Below, piece by piece: positions 7,882 through 17,724 of a stretch of DNA of 64,000 nucleotides. The position numbers were made by a program, and so were the translations under genes. Position 1 is the stretch's first letter. Each line of letters opens with the position of its first letter. The DNA lies in NCBI GenBank assembly GCA_026874595.1, contig CM049322.1:7489900-7553899 (forward strand). Reading direction: 5' to 3'. The notes beneath the pieces are model-generated. The model had not been told where the DNA came from. It saw only the letters and a list, made by a program, of their open reading frames with translations, and searched no databases. The stretch comes from Sipunculus nudus (lineage: Eukaryota > Annelida > Sipuncula > Golfingiida > Sipunculidae).

Positions 7882-9843
7882 ATGGAACAGACTGAACATT
7901 CCGACAGTTCGTCCATAGAAGAGGAGGACGTTATATACATCGGCACCGAACGCCAGCGGAACGAGTCGGAAGCGTTAAGCATCAGAGGCTTGTTTCTGAA
8001 CTACATGGAGGTTGAAGATGCTCTGAGCCTCCGTGTTGATCTCCTCGCTTTAGCCACAGACGTCAATCTGATAGATCTGCCTACGCTGCTGCCACACAGG
8101 GATGACCTCAAGTACGTGCAGTCGTATAGGGAAAGTGGAAAATCGGAAGCGCGCTCCATTACCACTGCTTTATACGTGAACTGTTCTTTGTTCAATGTAA
8201 ACATATTGGAGCTATACCACAGGCTCTTCCAAAGAGGCATGTCCGACGCATGTGCCCTGTTAAGCGAGGTATTTGAAATCGGCATATTACAAGACTGTTT
8301 CAACAATGTGGTCCCGCACCGTTACTACCCGATCGTGTTGGTGTCTGATGACGATGAACACATCATGCGGTTTACACAGTGTGAAGAAGAACAATTCATG
8401 CCGGGAGACGGATACAATGACGTAACACGTCCTGAGCCGCATGCGCAGCAAGAAGGAGGGGCGGAAAATGCAGACCAAGCGGACGAGGGTGAGGAAGGTT
8501 TGGATGCGCGGGAGGTTTCAACAGAACGTGAATACCAACGCGTACGTGAGGCTGTTTTAGCGTATATCGAGAAAGACGTTTGGTATGAGCCGGAGTTCAG
8601 GATCGCATACACCCTGTTTGATGCCACGCAATGGGACAGCTTGGTGGCCGACCTTGTCGGAAGTATACGTTTAACTAGGCTTTTAATGAAATTACTAAAA
8701 AAACACGGTATGATAGACGCCTCCTTGAGCAAAACTGAAGTCGAAGACATCTATAAGAAACAGGACGTCCGACGCGTGCTTGGTCATATCTATCGCCCTG
8801 GGGAGACAACACGGAGGAAAGCATTTAAACGCCTGTTACTCCTGAGGTTTTGCGTCCAGGTGGCGAGGCAGACAGATGCCGATAGGTGTCTCCAGGATTT
8901 CCTGCCGGCAGAGATGGACTTTAATCAACCAGGTCGTGTTTCAGGGATCACCGGTTCACATAAATGCAACGTAGCGTTGCATCCTGACATGAATTGGAAT
9001 GGCCGCTTTCCCAGGAGAAAAAGGCGATATACCACAAGGCCGTCATCACCCGCCCCGTCTTCGACCTCGTCACAATCGCGTACTGAGAGCCCGTTTGATG
9101 CAGGTCGGGAATTATTGCAGTTGATGAATTCCATAACAGCAACCAACCCGCCCCAAAATGTCGCTGACGACACAGACGCCTCTGATCCATTGACTTCTGA
9201 ACGTCGACCTCCCGTGGACCCTGCGCCTTCATCGGAACATGATACATCAACCCAGGGAGGTCAGACCCGATCTGATAACATTTTGCCTGCACCCAAAAGG
9301 TTAAAGCTTCGACACGTCAGGACGGGCGCCACCGAAGCAGCGATGTTTCCTCCATATACGGGTGGCAATGCGGAAACAGTTTCGGCAGCACCTGACACAT
9401 CAATCCGTTCGGCGACAGTTTCTACATGCAGAGGTTCGGCAAACGTTTCAGATCCAGGCGTTGTCGTTTCCAGTGTGGAGGAGCAGCTCGCACACGCTCA
9501 GACCATGATTGCCCAGCTTCAAAGTAATGAAAGGGATGCCCAGGAAAGGCTAAGTCGCTTCCGGTGTCCAATTTGTTTGGAGAACACCGTGGACTGTTTC
9601 CTAAAAAAATGCGGACACATGTTTTGTCACAGATGTATAATGGCGGTGTTCTCCTACAATGAAAATAGAAACGGCTTTCAAGCGTTGATAAATCGCTTGC
9701 GCGACAACATGTTCCGTTCCACGTCCCGTTCCACGTCCCGCGAGGAGGTCCATTGTCCGACATGCAGGGTACCCAACAAACGCACTGATGTGGTGAAGAT
9801 ATACATCTGGTGGGTGGCGTGTCGTTTTGTAAATATGTTTTGA
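7882..9843 (+). CDS. CARD-like/RING protein, putative E3 ubiquitin ligase
   Basis: A 653-residue protein. The ATG lies four bases after the acceptor CATTTCAG. The N-terminal region has two predicted helical bundles that read as death-fold (CARD-like) domains: residues about 30-140 and about 215-345, separated by an acidic linker. A Ser/Pro/Thr-rich disordered region follows (about 360-520), then a short coiled coil (EEQLAHAQTMIAQLQ, about 533-548), then a C3HC4-type RING (about 561-640) with CPIC, CGHMFCHRC and CPTC. The RING is unusual: a long insert with a repeated STSR stretch separates the fourth and last metal-ligand pairs. Known RING proteins of this layout are ubiquitin ligases; the targets are unknown. 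It probably belongs with the other CARD-RING genes at 41-46 kb. The death-fold call is by eye and needs a profile search. Confidence 0.75.
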   Translation: MEQTEHSDSSSIEEEDVIYIGTERQRNESEALSIRGLFLNYMEVEDALSLRVDLLALATDVNLIDLPTLLPHRDDLKYVQSYRESGKSEARSITTALYVNCSLFNVNILELYHRLFQRGMSDACALLSEVFEIGILQDCFNNVVPHRYYPIVLVSDDDEHIMRFTQCEEEQFMPGDGYNDVTRPEPHAQQEGGAENADQADEGEEGLDAREVSTEREYQRVREAVLAYIEKDVWYEPEFRIAYTLFDATQWDSLVADLVGSIRLTRLLMKLLKKHGMIDASLSKTEVEDIYKKQDVRRVLGHIYRPGETTRRKAFKRLLLLRFCVQVARQTDADRCLQDFLPAEMDFNQPGRVSGITGSHKCNVALHPDMNWNGRFPRRKRRYTTRPSSPAPSSTSSQSRTESPFDAGRELLQLMNSITATNPPQNVADDTDASDPLTSERRPPVDPAPSSEHDTSTQGGQTRSDNILPAPKRLKLRHVRTGATEAAMFPPYTGGNAETVSAAPDTSIRSATVSTCRGSANVSDPGVVVSSVEEQLAHAQTMIAQLQSNERDAQERLSRFRCPICLENTVDCFLKKCGHMFCHRCIMAVFSYNENRNGFQALINRLRDNMFRSTSRSTSREEVHCPTCRVPNKRTDVVKIYIWWVACRFVNMF

Positions 9844-10131
9844 CCGTCCATCTGTCTGTATGTGTGTTGGTGTTAATATACTTGTTGTATATTGATATAT
9901 ATATATAAATATATATAAATATATATATAAACAATATATATATGTTGTAATATGATAGTGTTGTGTCGTTATACATATGTGTTTATTTATTTCAGGGTCA
10001 AATGGGACATTCCATCCGAGCATCTGGCAATGTTTCACATGTTTGCATGATTTGCTGCCCCCCCCCCTCACAGGTTTTGTTCTTCTTCTTATACAAGTGT
10101 ACTTTTACATTATCATTTGCTTATGTTCCAG
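9844..10131. other. Intergenic; AT repeats and C-tract acceptor
   Basis: It holds (AT)-rich repeats at about 9895-9945, a poly(C) run followed by TCACAG (10059-10073), and the acceptor ATGTTCCAG just before the next ATG. Confidence 0.35.
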
Positions 10132-10440
10132 ATGAACCCAAAAGCGATATGCAGATGCTACATGTCAACGCGAAGAGAGGGGCTGAAAGTATGCATTCGG
10201 TTAGATGGCCGAATTGATAAATGCCTTAAAGTGAGACTGGAGCGTATACAGTCACCTTGCCGGATTGACAAATGCCTGAGAGTGAGGCTGGAGCGTGTAC
10301 GGGCACCTGGTACAAAAAAACACAATCATACACCCGAGCGACAGTTCATGTTCACATCTGATATGCAACGGAAAATTCATCCAAAGCTGCGCTGGAAGCC
10401 TGCAGAGTTGTTGGGTTTTCTTATAAACCTGTACCCGTGA
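10132..10440 (+). CDS. Small basic protein with an internal repeat
   Basis: A 102-residue protein of unknown function, strongly basic. Two tandem copies of a segment (RIDKCLKVRLERIQ and RIDKCLRVRLERVR, residues about 32-63) form its centre. The ATG directly follows the acceptor TTATGTTCCAG, so it is probably reached by splicing. Its high Arg/Lys content would suit nucleic-acid binding, but no known domain is recognised. It is the last plus-strand gene before the strand switch. Confidence 0.55.
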   Translation: MNPKAICRCYMSTRREGLKVCIRLDGRIDKCLKVRLERIQSPCRIDKCLRVRLERVRAPGTKKHNHTPERQFMFTSDMQRKIHPKLRWKPAELLGFLINLYP

Positions 10441-11342
10441 CCATTTCCACGCACGTTGTACAAACAACATTTTATCGAAAAGGTATATATATATATATAT
10501 TGTGGAACAATTCGCTGTCGTCTGTCACGCTGGCCACGCTTCTGTCTATTGTGGGACAATTCGCTGTGACTACACATGACCTTTATGACATTTGCACGCT
10601 TGCCATGTATGTTTATCGATGATATGAAATATATCTGATATATGTAAACCTGTATAAATGTAACATGTTTAAGTGAACGGAATATATTTATGTATACCTG
10701 ACAACATGTCTCATTATTCATTTCATGTTTCCGTGTGTATGCAGATGTATGTGTGTGCGTTTATGTGTAAAATGTGCTTTGCTTGCGGTGTGTTGGGGTA
10801 TGTTTTACGATCGCCCTCATCACCTGAAGACATATTAGAAGATTACCAATCCTTTGTGCAGATATATACGTGTGTGCTTATATGTAAATGTGTGGTTTTG
10901 TAAGCTGGTGTACAGTGTACGTTGTTATAGTCCACATAGCCTCAGGAAATATGAAAACGTACCCGGCCTTAATATCAGACATTGAACGACACTATCCCTT
11001 TGAAAAAAAAAATTGTAACACGAGGAAGACAGACATCCAACATACGCCAAAGACAGACATCCAACATACGCTAAAGACAGACATCCAACATACGTGAAAG
11101 ACATACATCCAACATATGGTTTTCAAACAAAAAATAAAAACATCGGCAAGGGTGTATATACTACCATCTGGCGGTGACTGTGCTATATAAACAGACACGA
11201 CACGCCAAGTAGATATAACGCAACAAAAAAGTAATGCCGAGTGGATTGTCTGTTATGAACACGAACAGCTGACGTGATAGACAAAACTTACACAAAGAAA
11301 ATTGTATAGATGACAAACAGACGGAGAAAAATGTATCATGAA
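10441..11342. other. Non-coding region at the strand switch
   Basis: No gene is supported. It contains an AT microsatellite at about 10484-10500, a 24-nt tandem repeat at 11027-11118, and an AATAAA near 11134 that could serve the plus-strand unit. Confidence 0.35.
11027..11118. repeat. Four tandem copies of a 24-nt unit
   Basis: The unit AGACAGACATCCAACATACG plus four variable bases is repeated three times with a fourth diverged copy. It has no evident coding or structural role. Confidence 0.8.
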
Positions 11343-11414
11343 GGTGCTGGCGGGATTCGAACCCACAACCCCTGGCTTCGGAAACCAGTGCTCTATCCAT
11401 TGAGCCACAACACC
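11343..11414 (-). tRNA. tRNA-Arg (anticodon CCG)
   Basis: A 72-nt cloverleaf can be drawn on the minus strand. The seven-base acceptor stem is GGTGTTG/CAGCACC with one G-U. The D arm is GCTC/GAGC, the anticodon stem is CTGGT/GCCAG with the loop TTCCGAA (anticodon CCG), and the T arm contains GGTTCGAATCC. The internal A box (TGGCTCAATGG) and B box match the type 2 RNA polymerase III promoter. A T5 run on the minus strand (11331-11327) lies a few bases downstream as a terminator. There is no intron and no encoded CCA. It may be a host gene or a captured one; activity is unknown. Confidence 0.85.
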
Positions 11415-11763
11415 CACATCAATGTGCTTACACATGACGTAACATGTACATACGGCTGGCTGACGAAACCTGAAGGTTATAAATGTTTATGTTAAAATAA
11501 CAATCAACTGCGCACATTTCTTACAGCGACAATATTCCGGATTTGGGAAGACGGGGGGAGAGGGGAAAGGGGGGGGCAAGTGTGAAACGGAAGACGCAGA
11601 GAGAAGGAGTTGTTATGTAACAATCATAATCATAAACAACAAACACACCTGCACATTCATGTCCGTTTATTTGAACTTTGCCTGATGTAAGCTGTGTATT
11701 CCCCAAGCCAATAAAAAAAAACGGATCGACATATTCATCTTTCTCCCGCAAACCAGGTGCCGT
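11415..11763. other. Intergenic, 3' UTR of the next minus-strand gene
   Basis: It holds a minus-strand AATAAA (TTTATT at about 11667-11673) for the gene ending at 11764, a G-rich tract at about 11551-11577, and no gene. Confidence 0.4.
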
Positions 11764-12312
11764 TTATAACAACGGATAAACCCCTCCCTTGTAAAAGGGG
11801 CGCTCAATGCCCAACTCTGACCTCCAGTCTGTGAACAAACATGTGACCCGATGTTTGACCTTTGACCACGGTGTAAAATCCACATCTGGCAATATTATCT
11901 GCAATTCCGCCATCAGCGACTCCATCAAATGCCAGCGCGCCATTGGCGCATTTGACACGAAATCTGCGAAATCATGAAATGTCTCCACATCGTTGCCGCA
12001 ATTTACAGGCAGGTACTTCTCCATGAGGGGAGCTATTGCATCCTGTTTGTCCAGTTCGTCATATAGCTGAACAGAACGTTCACACGAGAAAGCGTCTTCA
12101 AAACGTTCACTCATGTCATATGTTGTTTCCAATGAACAGTCACAGCAGTGGCCATCCACGCCTTTACAATCACTGTCACAATCGCATGTCACGTGAAGCA
12201 AGCACTTGCATTTATCACAGTATACATCGTTGCTACTTTGACCTTGACCTTTTGTGACACATGCATCCATGGTTCCTTCGTCCATGTACAGGAGTCCGTC
12301 ACACAGCCCCAT
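11764..12312 (-). CDS. Cys-rich protein of unknown function
   Basis: A 182-residue protein. The frame is open upstream of the ATG only through a non-ATG codon. Residues about 30-62 are a dense cysteine cluster (CDKCKC, CDCDSDC, CCDC) that could bind zinc; the remaining C-terminal 120 residues are helical with no recognised domain. There is no signal peptide. A minus-strand acceptor-like GATGATAG lies about 10 bases before the ATG, preceded by a long C-rich tract, as in several neighbours. The polyadenylation signal lies about 95 bases past the stop. The small protein at 46544 has a similar CxxC cluster, but no convincing homology is seen. Confidence 0.65.
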   Translation of the reverse strand: MGLCDGLLYMDEGTMDACVTKGQGQSSNDVYCDKCKCLLHVTCDCDSDCKGVDGHCCDCSLETTYDMSERFEDAFSCERSVQLYDELDKQDAIAPLMEKYLPVNCGNDVETFHDFADFVSNAPMARWHLMESLMAELQIILPDVDFTPWSKVKHRVTCLFTDWRSELGIERPFYKGGVYPLL

Positions 12313-12773
12313 ACACAAGTACCTATCATCAGTACAAATAGATACACGTTCACATCGTCACGTCGCTTCATCGTATTTATCATCATCATTGCAGTGAGAA
12401 AGTTTGTGTGATATGAGGCGGGCGACCAGTCGGTGAATGCAAGATTGTTATAACGGAAGGGGGCAAAAGGGGGGGAGGGAGGGGGAGGTGGTGGTAGTGG
12501 CAGAATCCATATTTTGTGACACGAGGACAACCGTCTCACACATTCATTAACACGTATACGTGTAGACGAGAATGACACATATGTAACATGTACCATAAAC
12601 GTTTATTTCAGGTTATTACATACCAAGCAGTGGTTTAATCACATGTGCATATATGGTCATGAATGTTCTGTTATCGCCACCAAGCAGAAACGTATCATAA
12701 CAACCAATTACGAATGTTTATATGAACATTTCCCACATTCCAAGCAGAGGTTTATTCACATGTGCATATAAGG
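12313..12773. other. Intergenic; duplicated 3' flank and C-tract
   Basis: It contains a minus-strand C-rich tract (12458-12495 as G on plus), AATAAA signals on the minus strand at 12602-12607 and 12751-12756, and a direct duplication: 12622-12676 repeats 12740-12794 (CCAAGCAGTGGTTTAATCAC-like). The second copy overlaps the end of the next gene. Confidence 0.5.
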
Positions 12774-13634
12774 TCACGATTGTTCAGATAACAACGTACG
12801 GGTTATTTTTTTCCGGTTACTCTGCAGGAATGTGATGTAATCGGGAAACAAGACCTGCACGCCTGACAAACTGAGACCACGTTCGATTGTTCCACCTATC
12901 TGTCCGTATCCTGCCTCGCGAAAGATAACCGCCAGTTTGTTCCAGTACCACAGCGGAAGTTTTTCAAGGTAAGTCAAAAAAGTCAAGCGCCTTTTAAACG
13001 CTAATCCGGTGATGAGAAACAGTTTATCCCTTTGAAACTGGTTCATTATATGCAAGTCTACGCACAAACGCGTAACGACACAGGACTCGTCCATGCACAG
13101 GATGTCATCCCGGATAAACAGGGGACGTATATATACAGCCATGAGGACACCAAGGTCTTTCTCGCCGCCTGTGGATGCTCTTGGACATGTGTACCGTCGG
13201 GAATGAAAGAATGCCTCCAGCCGAGACAGTTTTTTACTGTAAGCAGGATCTTGTACTGTTTTATTCATCTTATGATCCGCAGTCGGGGCCCGCGGCAGGC
13301 TCTGTATGGCGTGTCGCATGACCACGTTCCAAAAAAAATAATACACCTGCGATTCACCGGTTTTGCAAAATAGCTTCATGGCCTCGTCCATTTTTTCTAA
13401 AGGGAACCGCCCTGCCAGATGACTAAGCAGCATGACGCCGCGTACTTTGGCACGTTTTTCTTGCATGATGTTTTCAAACATCGTACGATCAAGGAAACCG
13501 AGCTGCAACATTATATTCCAAAGGGGGGATGTCACCTTCGTGTGGATTTTCTGAGCCAGTGTGGGTATCTGACGTCCCATGTACCTCATTACAGCTTCGT
13601 TGTTCGCATACACCTCAGACCGGATATGGGCCAT
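12774..13634 (-). CDS. Tandem CARD-like protein
   Basis: A 286-residue all-helical protein with two death-fold-like regions. Residues about 25-110 read as a typical CARD: a helix with SPLW, then LLxLGFLDR, a charged Glu-Lys-Arg loop, LLSHLAGRF, and a final aromatic helix. Residues about 160-265 show the same spacing in a more diverged form. No RING, signal peptide or membrane segment. The ATG immediately follows a splice acceptor (TGTCACAG), so a spliced leader is likely. AATAAA lies 18 bases past the stop. By its CARD content it belongs with the CARD proteins at 38-46 kb and 57 kb; without an effector domain it could act as a decoy or adaptor (inference). Confidence 0.65.
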   Translation of the reverse strand: MAHIRSEVYANNEAVMRYMGRQIPTLAQKIHTKVTSPLWNIMLQLGFLDRTMFENIMQEKRAKVRGVMLLSHLAGRFPLEKMDEAMKLFCKTGESQVYYFFWNVVMRHAIQSLPRAPTADHKMNKTVQDPAYSKKLSRLEAFFHSRRYTCPRASTGGEKDLGVLMAVYIRPLFIRDDILCMDESCVVTRLCVDLHIMNQFQRDKLFLITGLAFKRRLTFLTYLEKLPLWYWNKLAVIFREAGYGQIGGTIERGLSLSGVQVLFPDYITFLQSNRKKITRTLLSEQS

Positions 13635-14205
13635 CTGTGACAGAACAGAGAGAGAGAGATAGAGATAGAGAAATTACAGACAGGGTATCATGTAAAAATG
13701 ACCATCCGACCTTGCACGCCAACATTTCAAACCCTGCGTACAGGCACATCCATACCGCAGTTTCGCCGGCAAAACTCCGATTCTTGCATGCGATACATGA
13801 AAAAGGAGACGGTAGTGAAAGTTACATCATTTATTCCGAACTAACTGGTACAAGAATATCTACTGCGCTATCATCCAAACTGTTACAAACAATATATATC
13901 AAAAACTGTCTTATAAACTATGAAACCGATATATGTAAGGCATACACGGACAAAATATTTACAGTAGGTACACATTAAACAAAATACATATCAAGTGCGA
14001 TCTATGATAAAAATAAGACAAGTTAACTAAACCATAACATGTACCTTGATTGTACGTACGTGGTATTAACAAATGGGTATTAAAATGCGATCATATAAAA
14101 AAGTTCTCTTGGTCAAAGATACCACATATATCCTGTACACCACACAGTGTGTACCGCCCTTCACAGGGGCAAAAAATGTACATTTCTTGGTTGAAATGAT
14201 TTTCT
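13635..14205. other. 3' UTR of the next minus-strand gene, duplicated at 15.1-15.6 kb
   Basis: This stretch repeats, at roughly 80 percent by eye, the interval at about 15119-15590, including the minus-strand AATAAA (TTTATT at about 13830). It shows that the gene-plus-3'-UTR unit was duplicated as a whole. Confidence 0.55.
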
Positions 14206-15075
14206 TTACTTTGTGTTCCTTTTTTTGTTCCTTTTTTTGCCACGCATCTTGCGTTTCTTGATGACGCGACCTGTTTTAACTGTTGTGGTTTTAGGTTGAT
14301 CCTGCGCAGTAGAAGTCACGCGGCGTTTTTTCTTCCTCGCTATTTTTTCCGCTTTTTCTTCTGCGATACATATGGCCTCATCATTTAACCATTTCAAATA
14401 ATCCGCGAGCCTGTCCCAGTTCAAGCGGTGGTCCTGCAGAGCTTCATATGGTACCCATTTGGTCGTATTATCCAGTGTGTCAATCATATCAATATAAAGG
14501 GTCTCCACCCAATCCATGTACCCTGACAGTTTACATAGAGCTGGGTACACCAGATCCTGGCACGGCATGTCTGTCAGTTCGTCGACGGTTTCATACATCT
14601 GCATATACGTATTCCAGTATTCCCTATCGTGCACAAAAACGTCTCTTTCGTTTCGTTCATCCCAGGATTCTTCCTCGAATTGTTTGATGTACCCTGGATA
14701 CCGCGACATGATATCAACCAACAGCCTCGTCTTTAATGAGAAATCTTTCAAAACCTGGCACTCTCCTTCTTCATCGGGTGATTCTTGTACACGTTTTTCC
14801 GCATCATTGGCCAGTTTTAGGAGCGCCTCAGTGTTTTTCTTTAACGCTTCTCTAGCTGACGTTTCGTGCATCAGTCGGTACTTGTTTCGGGTTTCTTCAT
14901 CAGATGAGTCATCCGACGAGTCATCCCATGAGTCATCCGATATGTCGGAATCTGGGGTGTTGGCTTTTACTTGGTAGTTGAGTGAACAGTCTTGGTGGTC
15001 TGGGTCGTCCGTTTGATGGCGCGGGGCGTCCACCATGTCAGTCATTGTTTGGTCGCACACTTCTGTCGTTTCCAT
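14206..15075 (-). CDS. Helical protein, tandem family B member 1
   Basis: A 289-residue uncharacterised protein. It starts with a conserved METTEV segment. An acidic Ser/Asp tract follows (about residues 45-62), then helices with a conserved core: ECQVLKDFS, PGYIKQFEE and a CQDLVYPAL...LY motif (about residues 172-200). A Lys/Arg-rich C-terminal tail could be a nuclear localisation signal. The ATG is 16 bases after the acceptor TATATTGCAG. It is closely related to the next gene and to 17725, and more distantly to the three other members. AATAAA lies about 375 bases downstream. Function is unknown; an acidic N terminus and basic tail would fit a nuclear protein. Confidence 0.75.
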   Translation of the reverse strand: METTEVCDQTMTDMVDAPRHQTDDPDHQDCSLNYQVKANTPDSDISDDSWDDSSDDSSDEETRNKYRLMHETSAREALKKNTEALLKLANDAEKRVQESPDEEGECQVLKDFSLKTRLLVDIMSRYPGYIKQFEEESWDERNERDVFVHDREYWNTYMQMYETVDELTDMPCQDLVYPALCKLSGYMDWVETLYIDMIDTLDNTTKWVPYEALQDHRLNWDRLADYLKWLNDEAICIAEEKAEKIARKKKRRVTSTAQDQPKTTTVKTGRVIKKRKMRGKKRNKKRNTK

Positions 15076-15587
15076 TTTCGTAACGGGCGTGCTGCAATAT
15101 ACACAAACGCATTAAGGGCAGGGTATCAGGAAAATGACAATCCAAGCTAGCACGCCAACATTCAAACTTTCTGCACAGTGAAACATTCATACCACAGTTT
15201 CGCCGGCAAAACTCCGATTCCTACATGCGACACATGAAAACGGAGACGGTAGTGAAAGTTACATCATTTATTCCGAACTAAACTGTTACAAACAATATAT
15301 ATCAAAAACTGTCTCATAAACTATGAAACCGATATATGTAAGGCATACACGGACAAAATATTTACAGTAGGTACACATTAAACAAAATACATATTACGTG
15401 AGATCTATGATAAAAATAACACACACAATCTCAGTTAACAAAAACCATAACATGTACCTTGATTACACGTACGTGGCATAAAAAAATTGGATATTAAAAT
15501 GCGATTATATAACAAAAGTCCTCTTGGTCAAAGATGCCACATATATATCCTGTACACCACACAGCGTGTACCGCCGTTCACAAGGGT
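15076..15587. other. Intergenic, 3' UTR of family B member 2
   Basis: It holds the minus-strand AATAAA at about 15270 and, only about 180 bases further, the acceptor of the next gene (TATATTGCAG). No TATA box is seen between them. Confidence 0.45.
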
Positions 15588-16394
15588 CTAGTTGACGCGA
15601 CCTGTTTTAACTGTTTTGGTTTCAGGTTGATCCTTCACGGTAGAAGTCACGCGGCGTTTTTTCGCTATTTTTTCCGCTTTTTCTTTTGAGACACATATGG
15701 CCTCATTATTTAACCATTTCAAATAACACGCGAGCCTGTCCCAGATTATGCTGTGGTCATGCACCACATAATATGGTATCCTTTTGGTCGTACGTTCCAG
15801 TGTGTCAATCATATAATTATAAAGGGTCTCCACCCAATACATGTACCCAGAAAGTTTCAATAGAGCTGGGTACACCAGGTCTTGGCACGGCATTTTTGTC
15901 AGTTCGTCTACGGTTTCAGACATCTGCTTAAACGTACCCCAGTATTCTCTATCGTTCACGGATACTTCACTTTCGTTTCGTCCATGACAGGATTCTTCCT
16001 CGAATTGTTTGATGTACCCTGGGTACCGCGACATGATATCAACCAACAACCTCATCTTTAATGAGAAATCCATCAAAACCTGGCACTCTCCTTCTTCATC
16101 GGGTGATTCTTGTACACGTTTGTCCGCACCATTGGCCAGTTGTAGTAGCGCCTCAGTGTTGTCCTTTAACGCTCTTCTGGCTGACGTTTCGATAATCTGT
16201 CCCCACAGATTTCGGGTTTCTTCATCCGACGAGTCATCGGATGACGACGAGTCATCCGATATGTCGGAATCTGGGGTGTTGGCTTTTCCTTGGTAGTTGA
16301 GTGAACATTCTTGGTTGTCAGGGTCGTCCGTGTGATGGCTCGGGGCGTCCACCATGTCAGTCATTGTTTGGTCGCACACTTCTGTCGTTTCCAT
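15588..16394 (-). CDS. Helical protein, tandem family B member 2
   Basis: A 268-residue paralogue of its neighbour, with the same METTEV start, acidic Ser/Asp tract (SDISDDSSSSDDSSDEE), ECQVLMDFS, PGYIKQFEE and CQDLVYPALLKL core motifs. The C-terminal basic tail is shorter. The frame is open upstream to 16553, but that extension runs through the conserved splice acceptor (TATATTGCAG), so the ATG at 16394 shared with the paralogues is preferred. Function is unknown. Confidence 0.75.
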   Translation of the reverse strand: METTEVCDQTMTDMVDAPSHHTDDPDNQECSLNYQGKANTPDSDISDDSSSSDDSSDEETRNLWGQIIETSARRALKDNTEALLQLANGADKRVQESPDEEGECQVLMDFSLKMRLLVDIMSRYPGYIKQFEEESCHGRNESEVSVNDREYWGTFKQMSETVDELTKMPCQDLVYPALLKLSGYMYWVETLYNYMIDTLERTTKRIPYYVVHDHSIIWDRLACYLKWLNNEAICVSKEKAEKIAKKRRVTSTVKDQPETKTVKTGRVN

Positions 16395-17020
16395 TTGTAA
16401 CGGGCGTGCTGCAATATACACAAAACGCATTAAGGGCAGGGTATCAGGAAAATGACAATCCAAGCTAGCACGCCAACATTCAAACTCTCTGTACAGTGAA
16501 ACATCCATACCCCTGTTTCGCTGGCAAATCTCCGATGCTTGCCTGCGATACATTAAAACGGAGACGGAAATGAAAGTTACATCATTTATTCCGACTAAAT
16601 GTTACAAAGAATGTTTATGCCGATGGTTATAAAAATTAACAAACAGTCTCATCATCACCTAACAAAACATACACCAGAAATCAAATACATCACAAAATTA
16701 TATGTTACATTTTTTTGGTGGTTATATGAATATCAAACAACCTAACGCTTACATTATACATCAAACCTACTTCTATGAGGCACATATTGTTAAAATATTT
16801 ACATCAGGTACACACATGTAACTGTACGAAATATGTTGAAAATACAACAAAATATATGTAAGCAAAATATTATATGTAAACAAAACTGTAGCAGACTCTT
16901 GGATTACAGGTAAGTAGCAGTAAATATGGACAAAAAAAGAAAGAATTACATTACAAAACAGTTCTGTACAAAGGTATTTATGCATCGGGCAGTCTTGGTG
17001 TGAAAAAGTTGGCTACATAT
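16395..17020. other. Intergenic
   Basis: The beginning repeats the promoter-proximal text of family B members 1 and 4 (CAGGGTATCAGGAAAATGAC). The minus-strand AATAAA (about 16583-16590) probably serves the gene at 17021. The rest is AT-rich with nothing recognised. Confidence 0.4.
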
Positions 17021-17584
17021 TCACATCAGACCACACACTGAGTTCTGTCGTTTACGATCACGCATACTTTGTTTCCTTGCACGAGCAGCGGCATCTCGAC
17101 CTCGACGTTTCTGTATCTCACACCATAAACCATCCTTACATTTACGCAGCATGTTGCACTTATACAATATTTTCTGCAGATCTCTTTGAGTATTCCGATT
17201 GTGTTGCAGCTCCTTTATTAAACAATTGTATTTCTGCTGTACACGGGTAAAGTACCGATGCAATAACAGCAATGCAGCGACCACGAAGCCATCGCAACGT
17301 GCGTCTTGCTTGTACAGTCTTCCAGAAATATAATTAAACAGCGTGTGATATGTGGCCTTAAACCAGCATCTATCGCTGAGGTACAAATCAGGGAGGCCGT
17401 GAAGTCCTGTCGTGTCGAAGATACGCACGTACACCTCTAACATTAATGCAACCCGGCGGCAATCAAACATGTACATCTTATGTATAGCTGATGTAGACCT
17501 TTTGGCACGTCTTTCGTAGATATCCGCCAGCCGTCTCAACTGTCGGCAGACCCGTCTATCAAATATATCCTGCATGTCCGTCAT
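17021..17584 (-). CDS. Helical protein, tandem family B member 3 (diverged)
   Basis: A 187-residue basic, helical protein. The ATG at 17584 follows the acceptor CTGTTTGCAG by 14 bases; the longer frame would begin inside that intron. A conserved pattern (Cys, then DGFVVAALLLL...YF...Y, residues about 98-125) matches the CQDLVYPAL...LY core of the larger family members, so it is read as a distant paralogue lacking the acidic N terminus. The C-terminal tail is rich in Arg/Lys and could be a nuclear signal. Only about 140 bases separate it from the upstream gene's stop, with no TATA or AATAAA. Function is unknown. Confidence 0.65.
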   Translation of the reverse strand: MTDMQDIFDRRVCRQLRRLADIYERRAKRSTSAIHKMYMFDCRRVALMLEVYVRIFDTTGLHGLPDLYLSDRCWFKATYHTLFNYISGRLYKQDARCDGFVVAALLLLHRYFTRVQQKYNCLIKELQHNRNTQRDLQKILYKCNMLRKCKDGLWCEIQKRRGRDAAARARKQSMRDRKRQNSVCGLM

Positions 17585-17724
17585 CGTGCCAACACAAGCT
17601 GCAAACAGATACGATACCATTTACTGATAATGTCAATGTATACAACAAAATCACGAGAGCAAAGGAAATATTTGTACATGTCTTTGTTGAAATATGTCTT
17701 TGTTGATGAAAGTTTTTCTTTTGT

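Noticed and set aside
9422-10071. Large minus-strand frames (184 and 156 residues) opposite the CARD/RING gene
   Set aside because: They are antisense shadows of the RING-coding end and an AT-rich 3' flank.
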